Assembly (NCBI RefSeq): GCF_002872335.1
Contig: NZ_NJAG01000012.1
Location: 87,051 to 151,050, forward strand
From: Siphonobacter sp. BAB-5405
GTDB taxonomy: Bacteria; Bacteroidota; Bacteroidia; Cytophagales; Spirosomataceae
Direction of reading: 5' to 3'
DNA length: 64,000 nucleotides
This document shows positions 53,629 through 61,975 of the stretch, piece after piece; within the stretch, counting starts at the first letter, position 1; each line of letters opens with the position of its first letter. The notes beneath the pieces are model-generated. The model saw nothing but the letters and a program-made list of their open reading frames with translations, was not told the origin of the DNA and made no database searches. Made by a program: the position numbers and the translations under genes.

Positions 53629-54330
53629 TTAGCAGCCTTGTCCGTAGTAAGCATCTTTCCCGTGTTTCCGGAAAAAGTGTTTGTCAATCAGCGTCTGTTT
53701 CAGGCGGGGCACGTCCGGACGCAGGGTACAGGACAAATACGCCATCTGGGCCACAGCTTCGAGTACACCGGCATTATACACGGCTTTTTCCGCCGTTTTT
53801 CCCCAGGTAAACGGAGCGTGATTGCCCAGTAGAACCATCTCGACTTCTTCGTAGGAAAGGTTACGCCGCTCAAATTCGTTGAGAACCTGATAACCGGTTT
53901 CGTATTCGTAGTTGCCTTTGATCATTTCATCGTCCATCGGCGGAGCACAGGGAATATCCGTGGTCAGGTGATCGGCGTGGGTCGTTCCCAGAATCGGAAT
54001 ATCCAGCTGAGCCTGAGCCCAGGCCGTTGCGTACGTACTGTGCGTATGCACAATGCCACCGATCTTTTCCCAGTTTTTGAAGAGTACGGCGTGCGTCTTC
54101 GTATCCGACGAAGGACGTTTGGTACCTTCGACTACCTGGGCATCGAAATCACAGATGACGATGTCTTCGGGACGCAAAAATTCGTAGGGTACACCCGAGG
54201 GTTTGATGGCAAATACGCCCTTCTCCCGGTCTACTACCGAAGCATTGCCGAACGTAAATACAACGAGATTGAGCTTGGGTAGCAGCATATTCGCCTCGTA
54301 GCACTCTTCTTTTAAGCTTTGATAACTCAT
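53629..54330 (-). CDS. araD: L-ribulose-5-phosphate 4-epimerase
   Basis: 233 residues, class II aldolase fold. It converts L-ribulose-5-phosphate to D-xylulose-5-phosphate. The zinc and catalytic residues fall at the same numbers as in the E. coli enzyme: D76 (RPSSDTKTH), H95 and H97 (GIVHTHSTY) and H171 (LLGNHAPF). GNASVVDREKG and IKPSGVPYE form the phosphate-binding region. It lies third in the araB-araA-araD order on the minus strand, separated from araA by a 318-base stretch with inverted repeats. Confidence 0.96.
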   Translation of the reverse strand: MSYQSLKEECYEANMLLPKLNLVVFTFGNASVVDREKGVFAIKPSGVPYEFLRPEDIVICDFDAQVVEGTKRPSSDTKTHAVLFKNWEKIGGIVHTHSTYATAWAQAQLDIPILGTTHADHLTTDIPCAPPMDDEMIKGNYEYETGYQVLNEFERRNLSYEEVEMVLLGNHAPFTWGKTAEKAVYNAGVLEAVAQMAYLSCTLRPDVPRLKQTLIDKHFFRKHGKDAYYGQGC

Positions 54331-54339
54331 GGGGTTTGA

Positions 54340-54650
54340 ATGTTGAGTAAGCTGGCAGGGGGTTGCAGTCTGAGTGAGTTTGAGAAGTATAAGAGGTTTG
54401 ACGTTTGAAGAGTAGAAGGTTTGAAAGAGTGTTTTCCTTTATAACCTGATCTTACGGGTTGGAGTAGGTTTGAAAAGTATAAGGTCTGTTTTTTGAAAAG
54501 TCCTTGTTATTCAGGAATGCACGAACCCGAAACGGTCCCGTTCTACTCCTGTCAACCTAACCCTTTTCAAACCTTATACTTTCCAAACTTCAAAACGCTC
54601 AAACGTTATACCCTTCAAACCTACTCAAACCTCAAACTTCCCCTCCTACT
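54340..54650. repeat. long imperfect inverted repeat of GTTTGA units between araA and araD
   Basis: The left half (about 54374-54490) is made of G/T/A units such as GTTTGAGAAGTATAAG and GGTTTGAAAAGTATAAGG. The right half (about 54545-54650) is their complement, for example CCTTTTCAAACCTTATACTTT and CTACTCAAACCTCAAAC. This makes a long, multi-branched hairpin within the operon. No coding potential is seen in these 318 bases. Confidence 0.65.
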
Positions 54651-56132
54651 AGCGATACGTTACGTCATTCCAGCGAAGCTCGTTTTTGAGCTGACGCAGG
54701 GTAGTATCTTTATCAATGACTACGAGTTCGGTACCGAACATATCGGCGAAGTCCTCGATGTATTCCGTCGTCAGGTTCTGGCTGTATACCGTATGGTGAG
54801 CACCGCCAGCCAGAATCCAGGCCGCACAACCCGTTTGCATATCGGGCTGGGGTTTCCACAGCACGCGGGCCACGGGCAGCTTGGGCAGTTCTTCCTGAGC
54901 GGCTACGGCTTCTACTTCGTTCACCAGAATCCGGAAACGGTTTCCAACGTCGATGATTGAAACGTTGATCGCCGGACCCGCCGCTGAATTGAATACCAGA
55001 CGCACCGGATCGGCTTTACCACCGATACCCAGCGGATGAATTTCGCAGGAAGGCTGAGCGTCGGCAATCGACGGACAGATTTCCAGCATGTGTGAACCCA
55101 GTACGAGTTTATTCGCCGGATTGAAGTGGTAGGTATAATCTTCCATGAACGAGTTACCGCCCGGCAGACCGCTTGCCATGGTTTCATGGTACGTACCATC
55201 GCCGCCGTTTTCCAGTCGCCCTCGCCACCGAAACCGTAACCCGCCGCCATCAGTCGCTGCGAAGCAATACCGGGCAATTGGACCAGTCCGTGCAGGTCTT
55301 CGAAGGTATCGGTATAGGCTTTGAAATTTCCGTCTTCCAGGAATGCTTTCAGCCCCAGCTCGATACGAGCCGCTTCCCGCAGCGACTGGCGGAATTCACC
55401 ATTTTGCCGAAGCGAGTTTACCACGTGGTATTCTTCTTCGTAAACGGCAACCAGTCGGTCGATTTCCGCGTCCGAAATCTGGTTTACGACCTGTACCAGA
55501 TCACCAACGCCGTGCGTATTCACCGAGTACCCGAAGGTCATTTCCGCGGATACTTTGTTTCCATCCGTGACGGCTACGTATCGCATGTTGTCGCCGAAAC
55601 GAACGACTTTCATGCCCTGCATTTCGTAACGAGCCGCCGATACGCGAGCCCAGGTGCTGATTTGTGCAATTACATCTTCCTGCTCCCAGTGACCGACCAC
55701 CACTTTCCGGTTCAGTCGCATCCGGGACATCATGAAACCGAATTCGCGGTCCCCGTGGGCCGACTGGTTCAGGTTCATGAAATCCATATCGATTTCACCC
55801 CAGGGAATATCCCGGTTGAATTGCGTATGCAAATGCAGCATGGGCTTTTGCAGAGCTTTCAACCCCAGAATCCACATTTTAGCGGGCGAAAACGTGTGCA
55901 TCCAGGTAATGATCCCGGCACAGTTCGGAGCTACGTTGGCCTCCTGAATAATGCGGTAAATTTCTTCCGAAGTCTTCACAACGGGTTTGAAAACCACCCG
56001 TACGGGCAACGACCGATCCAGATGCTCGGCGATGGTTTTAGAATGTTCATCTACCTGACGAAGCGTTTCTTCGCCGTACAAATGCTGGCTACCCGTTACG
56101 AACCAGACTTCAAATTGTTTTAAGTCAATCAT
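54649..56132 (-). pseudogene. araA: L-arabinose isomerase, split by one frameshift
   Basis: Together the two frames give 494 residues, the normal AraA length. AraA isomerises L-arabinose to L-ribulose with Mn2+. The first part ([20 protein letters not shown]) runs through [11 protein letters not shown] and [20 protein letters not shown]. The second resumes with [19 protein letters not shown] and HMLEICPSI, and ends in the usual C-terminal region. One base is missing in the coding A run at 55182-55184: with four A instead of three the reading becomes RTMKTMASG, as in the family. All other sequence is intact. Since AraA is essential for the pathway coded around it, the break is either a sequencing error or a very recent loss. 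Confidence 0.92.
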
Positions 56133-56244
56133 GGTGTATACTTCTGAATATCAATGACTAGTTTATACTGGAATTATAAATTCCTGAGCGTTTGCTTCCG
56201 GATTGCAAATCCCGAATTAACCTGTAGTGAATTTGGACTTCACC

Positions 56245-57909
56245 TTACGAATGCCCGAGTATCGCCGGCTCCTGCGGGCCAAACTCCACAAACTGACCAA
56301 GTTCCAGGAACTTTTGATAGAGCACTTTATAAACTTCCACCTTATCTGGCTGTGGTTCGTAAATGGCATCGAACCCGGAAGACATGGCTTCCTGAGCCTC
56401 GCTCACGTTGGCGTACAGACCCGCTGCCACGGAGGCAAACATGGCCGCACCCAGGGCACAGGCCTGATCGGATTTGGCAATTTTGATGGGCATGTCCAGC
56501 ACGTTCGCCAGGGTTTGCATGGCAAAAGCCGACTTGCGGGCTACGCCACCAATGGCAATGACCTGCTTGATGGGGACGCCTTCCTGCACGAAACGATCCA
56601 CGATATTTTTGGATCCGTAAGCCGTTGCTTCCACCAGAGCTTTGAATACCCGAGCGGTATCACTTCCCAGATTCAGGCCCATGATGGCTCCCTTTAGCGT
56701 ATGATTAGCGTCGGGCGTGCGGCGACCGTTGAACCAGTCGATCGCGACGGCATCGTTTTCGGTCACGGGTAGTTGAGCCGCTTTTTCGGATAAGTGCGGA
56801 ATGAGTTGTTTACGCAGCGTTTCGGCTGCTTCCTCGCCGAGCAATTCGCGAACGGGTTGCAATACCAGGCGTTGCAGCCAGGCGTAAATATCCCCGTAGG
56901 CCGACATCCCCGCCTCCATCCCCAACATACCGGGAATGACCGAACCATCCACCTGACCGCAGATGCCGCGTACCAGCAGATTACCGATTTCTTCCGTCGG
57001 AGCTACCAGCATATCGCAGGTAGACGTACCGATCACTTTGCAAAGCGAATAAGCTTCAATGGTACCGCCTACGGCTCCCATGTGGGCATCGAAAGCTCCT
57101 ACGCCAATGATAGCCTCATCGGAAATACCCAGCTTTTCAGCCCATTCCTTCGAGATTTTGCCCATGGCTTCGTCCGACGTATAGGTCTCGTGGAAAAGGC
57201 GACCACGAATACCCGTCAGTAGCGGATCGAGTTGAGTCAGGAATTCTTCGGAAGGCAGCCCGTCGAAGTCTTCGTGCCAGAGGGCTTTATGGCCGGCGGC
57301 ACAACGGCTGCGTTTCAGCGTCAATGGGTTCGTATTTCCCGTCAAAACGGCCGACACCCAGTCGCAATGTTCCACCCAGGAAAACGCTTTTTCCCGTACT
57401 TTTTCATCCACGCGAAGTGTACGCAGAATCTTTGCCCAGAACCACTCGGAAGAATAGATACCACCGACGTACTTCGTAAAATCAAGGTCCCAGGAATGGG
57501 CTAAATCGTTGATTTCCTGAGCTTCCTTATTCGCCGTATGATCCTTCCAGAGGATGAACATACCATTGGGATTCTCGGCAAATTCGGGCAACAAGGACAA
57601 GGGCGTACCGTTTTCATCCACCGGGCCGGGGGTGGAACCCGTGGTGTCTACGGAGATCCCAACTACGTTCTGACGTACTTCGTCCGTAGTATTGGCCAGG
57701 GCTCCTTTGATAGAAAATTCCAATCCTTCCAGATAATCCAGGGGATGCTGGCGAAACTGGGAATGTGGAGCATCACAGTACAAACCCTGTTTCCAGCGGG
57801 GGTACTCGTATACCGCCGTTCCTACCTCCGCTCCCGTCTGAGCATTCAGGACCAGAGCCCGTACGGAATCCGTTCCGTAGTCTACGCCAATGACGTATTT
57901 TGTTTCCAT
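56245..57909 (-). CDS. araB: L-ribulokinase
   Basis: 554 residues, FGGY carbohydrate kinase phosphorylating L-ribulose at O5. N-terminal phosphate motif VIGVDYGTDSVRALV, then VGISVDTTGSTPGPVD with the catalytic-region Asp, ILWKDHTANKEAQEI, KVIGTSTCDM (second phosphate loop) and QVIAIGGVARKSAFAMQTLANV (ATP-binding). Length and motifs are those of AraB rather than xylulokinase. It starts the metabolic part araB-araA-araD-transporter-HAD. A dyad-like site at 57922-57936, 13 bases before its start codon, is a candidate AraR operator. Confidence 0.96.
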   Translation of the reverse strand: METKYVIGVDYGTDSVRALVLNAQTGAEVGTAVYEYPRWKQGLYCDAPHSQFRQHPLDYLEGLEFSIKGALANTTDEVRQNVVGISVDTTGSTPGPVDENGTPLSLLPEFAENPNGMFILWKDHTANKEAQEINDLAHSWDLDFTKYVGGIYSSEWFWAKILRTLRVDEKVREKAFSWVEHCDWVSAVLTGNTNPLTLKRSRCAAGHKALWHEDFDGLPSEEFLTQLDPLLTGIRGRLFHETYTSDEAMGKISKEWAEKLGISDEAIIGVGAFDAHMGAVGGTIEAYSLCKVIGTSTCDMLVAPTEEIGNLLVRGICGQVDGSVIPGMLGMEAGMSAYGDIYAWLQRLVLQPVRELLGEEAAETLRKQLIPHLSEKAAQLPVTENDAVAIDWFNGRRTPDANHTLKGAIMGLNLGSDTARVFKALVEATAYGSKNIVDRFVQEGVPIKQVIAIGGVARKSAFAMQTLANVLDMPIKIAKSDQACALGAAMFASVAAGLYANVSEAQEAMSSGFDAIYEPQPDKVEVYKVLYQKFLELGQFVEFGPQEPAILGHS

Positions 57910-57921
57910 TTGTATGCTAAA

Positions 57922-57936
57922 GTGTTAATCTGACAC
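57922..57936. promoter_or_regulatory. candidate AraR operator before araB
   Basis: GTGTTAATCTGACAC (plus strand), an imperfect dyad. The site before araR at 58802-58816 reads GTGTTATTTCGACAC on the minus strand: 12 of 15 positions agree (GTGTTA, central T, GACAC). The shared sequence in front of both the regulator and the first catabolic gene is the evidence. Confidence 0.62.
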
Positions 57937-58067
57937 ATTCATTATCGTACACGGACGCCATTCGACGCTTTTTCCTGCATTTTTTATGGCTTGAACCTGT
58001 ATTTCCTCTCGCTTCTTGACTCTACTCAAGACGTTGGTTCGCCTTTGAAAACCTTACAATCTGGCGA

Positions 58068-58763
58068 TTAAAAATCACTGATAAAGTGAAGGAAAGCATT
58101 AAACTGTTTCTGGTATCGTTCCTGATCGAGTCGGTACAGGATGGCTTTTTTCGTCAGACTCTGTTCGTTTTTTTCGCCTGTATCTTTCAGCAGTTTCGTG
58201 GAAAGAATCTTACGGCTGAAATTCCGGCGGTCGAAAGCCTGACTGTAAATGGCTTCGTATAAACGCTGTAGCTGAGGAATCGTAAATTTTTCGGGAAGTA
58301 ACTCAAAACCAATGGGGTGCAGGGCCGCTTTGTACCGCAGACGTTGCAGGGCCATTTGTACCATCCGGCCGTGATCGAAAATCAGATCCGGCATGGTTTC
58401 CAGACTTTGCCAGTACGCATTTTTCGAACGGGCTAATTCTGCGTCATGGTCGGAGATGTTGATTAACGCGTAAAAACTGACGGATACGGTCCGCTCGACT
58501 GGATCACGCTGCACCTCACCGAAGGTATGCAGTTGTTCCATGTACACATTCTCCAGGCCCGTCAGTTCATGCAAAATGCGTTTGGCCCCTACTTCCAGAT
58601 CTTCGTTTTCATTCAAAAATCCGCCCATCAGAGACCATTTTCCCTGCTCCGGCTCGAAGTTCCGTTTAATGACTAACAACTTCAGTTCCTCGCCATCGAA
58701 GCCAAAAATGATACAATCGGTGGCAACCAGCACGCGGTTGGAATGAGGATACTTTAGAAGCAT
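58068..58763 (-). CDS. araR: AraR-type NUDIX-fold transcriptional regulator of arabinose genes
   Basis: 231 residues in two parts. An N-terminal NUDIX domain (about 10-140) opens with RVLVATDCIIFGFDGEELKLLVIKR (position 10-34), with a degenerate NUDIX box at 47-70: R62 is followed by Ile63 where Glu is required and the EE pair is reduced to E66-L67, so hydrolase activity is unlikely. A C-terminal winged-helix domain (about 150-231) carries FTIPQLQRLYEAIYSQAFDRRNFSRK and SLTKKAILYRLDQ (positions only). This is the architecture of NrtR-like AraR regulators, shown in gut Bacteroides to repress arabinose genes. Location just before araB supports the call. It may regulate itself through the site at 58802. 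Confidence 0.88.
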   Translation of the reverse strand: MLLKYPHSNRVLVATDCIIFGFDGEELKLLVIKRNFEPEQGKWSLMGGFLNENEDLEVGAKRILHELTGLENVYMEQLHTFGEVQRDPVERTVSVSFYALINISDHDAELARSKNAYWQSLETMPDLIFDHGRMVQMALQRLRYKAALHPIGFELLPEKFTIPQLQRLYEAIYSQAFDRRNFSRKILSTKLLKDTGEKNEQSLTKKAILYRLDQERYQKQFNAFLHFISDF

Positions 58764-58801
58764 GGAGGTACAAGGTGGCTGCGGAACAATACGCTTAAAT
58801 C

Positions 58802-58816
58802 GTGTCGAAATAACAC
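58802..58816. promoter_or_regulatory. candidate AraR operator before araR
   Basis: GTGTCGAAATAACAC on the plus strand, reverse complement GTGTTATTTCGACAC, matching the site before araB at 12 of 15 positions. It lies 39 bases before the araR start in an AT-rich stretch, where it would overlap the -33 region of a promoter, consistent with autoregulation. Confidence 0.6.
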
Positions 58817-58967
58817 AATATTTTTGTATTTACCATATATTTTTTAAAATTATTTAAGCTTCGAAATGGGAAATAAAGATAGGAATGGACGGGCGGTTCA
58901 CTACTACGTTTTAACGATAGCTTGTAACCAAATGCGAAGTCCGTTAGCTTGGTTTTGATGCCTAAAC

Positions 58968-59891
58968 TTAGGGAGTTAGTATCGGCCAGCCCTTTTTAAA
59001 CTGAAGCTTCAGTAATCGCAGTTTCGATTTACCATTATCATTAGCATCGTAGTAATGGGTAGATACCAGTCGTTTCTCAGCGAGTAATCCCACGTGGCCC
59101 GGACCAATAAACTCTCCTGACGTTCGCAGTACTATCGTTCCTCCTCCCTTGGTCAGATCTTTACCCGTATCATCCAGAAATGGGCCCAAGGGTTGTTCCG
59201 AGCGGCCTACTACGATGGTATACGTACTATTTACTCCCTTACAGCATAGACCGTTATTGACGAACAGGTAATAGTACTTTCCTTCTTTGATCAGGCAGGC
59301 GGCTTCCCAGTCCGAAGCGTTGCCGCCCGCGACTTTCGTTAGCGTAGCTCCCGTCTTGATTTTTCCGGTTGACGTATCCAGTTCCACCGTCGCAATTCCA
59401 CCAAAAAACGAACCGTACGTTAGATAAACTCTGCCGTCCGTATCGTGAAACAGATTGGGGTCGATGGCATTATAGCCTTTACGGTCGCTGGATTCGATCA
59501 CCAGGCCCTGATCCTGCCACTGGTACTGCGGGGAAGCGGCATCGAGCGTGACGTTCGTCGCCAGTCCCAAAGCCGAAGTCGAAGCCCCAAACGTTGAACA
59601 GGAATAGTACAGATAATACTTTCCATTCATAAATAGCAGATCGGGAGCCCAGAAGTGGCCTTTGAACCCGGGAACGCTGGTGTTGATCCATTCCGGCCAG
59701 GTACCCTTTTTGAATACCGGTTCGCTTTGCTGCCAGCTTTTTAAATCCGTGGAGGTGTGTACTGTGATGCCGTGCCCGGTTGAGAAGAAATAGTACTTAT
59801 CGCCCTCTTTTAGAATGGTACTCGGATCGTGCGTAGCAGGAGCCTGCGAGAAAGCCCATACCGGTAGAAGAAACAAAAGCCAGCGAAGCAT
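58968..59891 (-). CDS. GH43 arabinanase/arabinosidase, secreted
   Basis: 307 residues with a short signal peptide (MLRWLLFLLPVWAFSQ). Five-bladed propeller of GH43: the catalytic base is D22 in THDPSTI, the pKa modulator D144 in YNAIDPNLF and the general acid E196 in SDWEAACLI. HFWAPDLLF and IGPGHVGL are further family blocks. The length with no extra domain and the THDPS start resemble endo-1,5-alpha-L-arabinanases. It would cut arabinan or arabino-oligosaccharides outside the cytoplasm, feeding the two GH51 enzymes. It follows the GH51 pair, from which a terminator-like hairpin separates it. Confidence 0.9.
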   Translation of the reverse strand: MLRWLLFLLPVWAFSQAPATHDPSTILKEGDKYYFFSTGHGITVHTSTDLKSWQQSEPVFKKGTWPEWINTSVPGFKGHFWAPDLLFMNGKYYLYYSCSTFGASTSALGLATNVTLDAASPQYQWQDQGLVIESSDRKGYNAIDPNLFHDTDGRVYLTYGSFFGGIATVELDTSTGKIKTGATLTKVAGGNASDWEAACLIKEGKYYYLFVNNGLCCKGVNSTYTIVVGRSEQPLGPFLDDTGKDLTKGGGTIVLRTSGEFIGPGHVGLLAEKRLVSTHYYDANDNGKSKLRLLKLQFKKGWPILTP

Positions 59892-59945
59892 AGAATAGTC
59901 CAGAGGTTTAGCGTAGGAAATCTGAATTTCAATCTTGTAGTCGAC

Positions 59946-59980
59946 TTAAAAAGAAGGCCGGGATTACCAAACCCGGCCTT
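59946..59980 (-). terminator. terminator between GH51 and GH43 genes
   Basis: AAGGCCGGG (59954-59962) and CCCGGCCTT (59972-59980) form a 9-bp stem with loop ATTACCAAA; on the minus strand it is followed by TCTTTTT. It may limit read-through from the GH51 pair into GH43. Confidence 0.78.
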
Positions 59981-60004
59981 GCATGAGCACCAACAGAACA
60001 AGTA

Positions 60005-61954
60005 CTACTTTACTACTTTTACCCGTACAACCGTGAATGACTGCGGAGCCAGTGTCAGGTTGAGCTTCGTTCCTTTTACGGCCAGCTCTTCCTCCGTCGG
60101 ACTCACCTGCTTGGGCTGATCGAAGCTATTCACGGCTCCCGGTTCGCTACTTTTCAGCGTAAATCGTTTGCCTTTATTTCCCAGTTTTTTGACACCTTCC
60201 AGATTGACCGTATGCGTTTGAGGCTGACTGGAAGCGTTGACGAGTTTCAGAATTACCTCTTTCGTCGGTTCGTCCCAGGTAGCCGATGCGTACAGTTGTT
60301 CCTTGCCCGTAATCAATTGATTATTGGAAAGAATGGGCAGCACTTTGGTACCCTTATTGGTCGAATACAGCTTCTGCACGTAATAGTTGGGCGTTCCGTA
60401 CGACTGCAGGTTGTTCATCCAGATCAGGTCAGGCGTCCATTGCCAGCCGTCGGCGTGGGCAAACAGCGGAGCGTACGAGGCCATGTGCACAACATCGGCG
60501 TTCCGTTCCAGACCCGTCATGAAAGCCGCTTCCGATAGGGCACAAAGCCAGGTATTCCGGTTCTCAGGACTGGCAATATCTTTACTTTGAGACGCGTACT
60601 CGCCGGCGAAAATCTTGGGACCGTTGCGATCGTAATCGTCGTAACGCGTGGCATTTTCCAGAAACCACTCGGGCTTGCGGTAGTAATGCTCGTCGATAAT
60701 ATCGGCTTTCAGCGATCGTAATTTCCCATTGAGAAAACCGAAGACTTCCCCATCCGGATTTGGTCCGGCACTCGAAATCAGGCGAACCTCCGGGTATTTG
60801 GACTTGATCGCTTTCTCAAAGACTACGTACCGATCAATGTATTGCGGTCCCCACTGCTCGTTACCGACCCCCAGTAACTTGAGGTTGAACGGAGCCGGGT
60901 GCCCCATGTCTGCTCGGAGTTTTCCCCATTTGGTGTCCGTCGATCCATTCGCGAATTCAATCAGATCCAGAGCATCCTGTACGTACGGATCCAGTTCCTC
61001 GACCGGTACTACTTCCGCCGTGTTGTACTGACAGGCCATGCCGCAATTCAGAATGGGCAGGGGTTCAGCTCCAATGTCCTCCGCCAGCTGGAAGTATTCG
61101 AAGAAACCCAGTCCAAACGTCTGGAAATAATCGGGCGTCAGCCGGTGTTTGAATTCCTTATTCCAGCGGTTAATCGCTACTTCACGACCTTCCAACGGTC
61201 CTACCGTCTTCTTCCACTGATACCGATTGCTCAGGTCCATGCCTTCCACGATGCAGCCCCCGGGAAACCGCAGAAAACCGGGTTTCATATCGGCCAGCAA
61301 CTGGACCAGATCGGCCCGTAAGCCGCCCGGACGGTTTTTCCAGGTGTCCTGCGGGAAAAGCGAAAGCATGTCCAGATCAGCCGTTCCGGTTCCTTCAAAC
61401 CAGAGATTGAGCCTGGCTTTGGGCTCGGTACCATTCGACGTGAAACGTACGGAATGCTTTTCCCAGTCGGTACTGTTGAGGGGCAACGAAGCCGTGCCGA
61501 GTACCTGACCGTCGGGTTTCACGAGTTCGAGTTTCAGCGTCAGATTTCCTTCGACGTTTCGCGAGAGTACGGAAAAATCGTAGCCAACGCCCTGTTTAAC
61601 GCCCATCCCCCGAAAACCTTCGTTGGTCAACCCGTACTTCCCCCCTTCGGTCTTCACGCGAATGAACCGGGGGTTTTCGGGCTGATCCTGCCGGTTGAGT
61701 ACCAACACGGTTGATTTCGGGTTTTTCTGCTCTTTCCAGCCCATCATCGGAGACTCGAACTCAAAAGAGCGGTTTTTGATGAGTTCGGCGTACAGGCCGC
61801 CGTCAGCTCCCATGTTAATATCCTCGAAAAACAGGCCCCACATGGTCGGTTGAATCTCTGCTTTGGGCTGATTCACTTTCACCACCAGCGGATTCTGAGC
61901 TAGTACCTGTCCGGCTAAACCCAGAGCCAACACGGTTGTATACCACTTTTGCAT
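60005..61954 (-). CDS. alpha-L-arabinofuranosidase, GH51, with N-terminal carbohydrate-binding-like domain
   Basis: 649 residues with a signal peptide (ending GQVLAQ). A start QPTMWGLFFEDINMGADGGL is typical of GH51 large forms. A CBM4-like beta-sandwich insertion lies at about 70-210 (KPDGQVLGTASLPLNSTDW). The TIM-barrel has GFLRFPGGCIVEG, the acid/base Glu in LGVGNEQWGP near residue 362 and the nucleophile Glu in KIFAGEYASQ near 447, then a C-terminal beta domain (KLVNASSQPQTH). It removes arabinofuranosyl units from arabinan or arabinoxylan. It starts 21 bases after the other GH51 stop, so the two are co-transcribed. Confidence 0.95.
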   Translation of the reverse strand: MQKWYTTVLALGLAGQVLAQNPLVVKVNQPKAEIQPTMWGLFFEDINMGADGGLYAELIKNRSFEFESPMMGWKEQKNPKSTVLVLNRQDQPENPRFIRVKTEGGKYGLTNEGFRGMGVKQGVGYDFSVLSRNVEGNLTLKLELVKPDGQVLGTASLPLNSTDWEKHSVRFTSNGTEPKARLNLWFEGTGTADLDMLSLFPQDTWKNRPGGLRADLVQLLADMKPGFLRFPGGCIVEGMDLSNRYQWKKTVGPLEGREVAINRWNKEFKHRLTPDYFQTFGLGFFEYFQLAEDIGAEPLPILNCGMACQYNTAEVVPVEELDPYVQDALDLIEFANGSTDTKWGKLRADMGHPAPFNLKLLGVGNEQWGPQYIDRYVVFEKAIKSKYPEVRLISSAGPNPDGEVFGFLNGKLRSLKADIIDEHYYRKPEWFLENATRYDDYDRNGPKIFAGEYASQSKDIASPENRNTWLCALSEAAFMTGLERNADVVHMASYAPLFAHADGWQWTPDLIWMNNLQSYGTPNYYVQKLYSTNKGTKVLPILSNNQLITGKEQLYASATWDEPTKEVILKLVNASSQPQTHTVNLEGVKKLGNKGKRFTLKSSEPGAVNSFDQPKQVSPTEEELAVKGTKLNLTLAPQSFTVVRVKVVK

Positions 61955-61975
61955 TACGTATGCGGTTAATGTTGT

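Noticed and set aside
54374..54650. GTTTGA repeats as a CRISPR array
   Set aside because: Units are irregular in length, have no unique spacers of constant size and are arranged as an inverted, not direct, repeat.
55173..56123. 316-codon open frame on the plus strand
   Set aside because: Antisense shadow of araA; codon pattern and domain motifs support only the minus strand.
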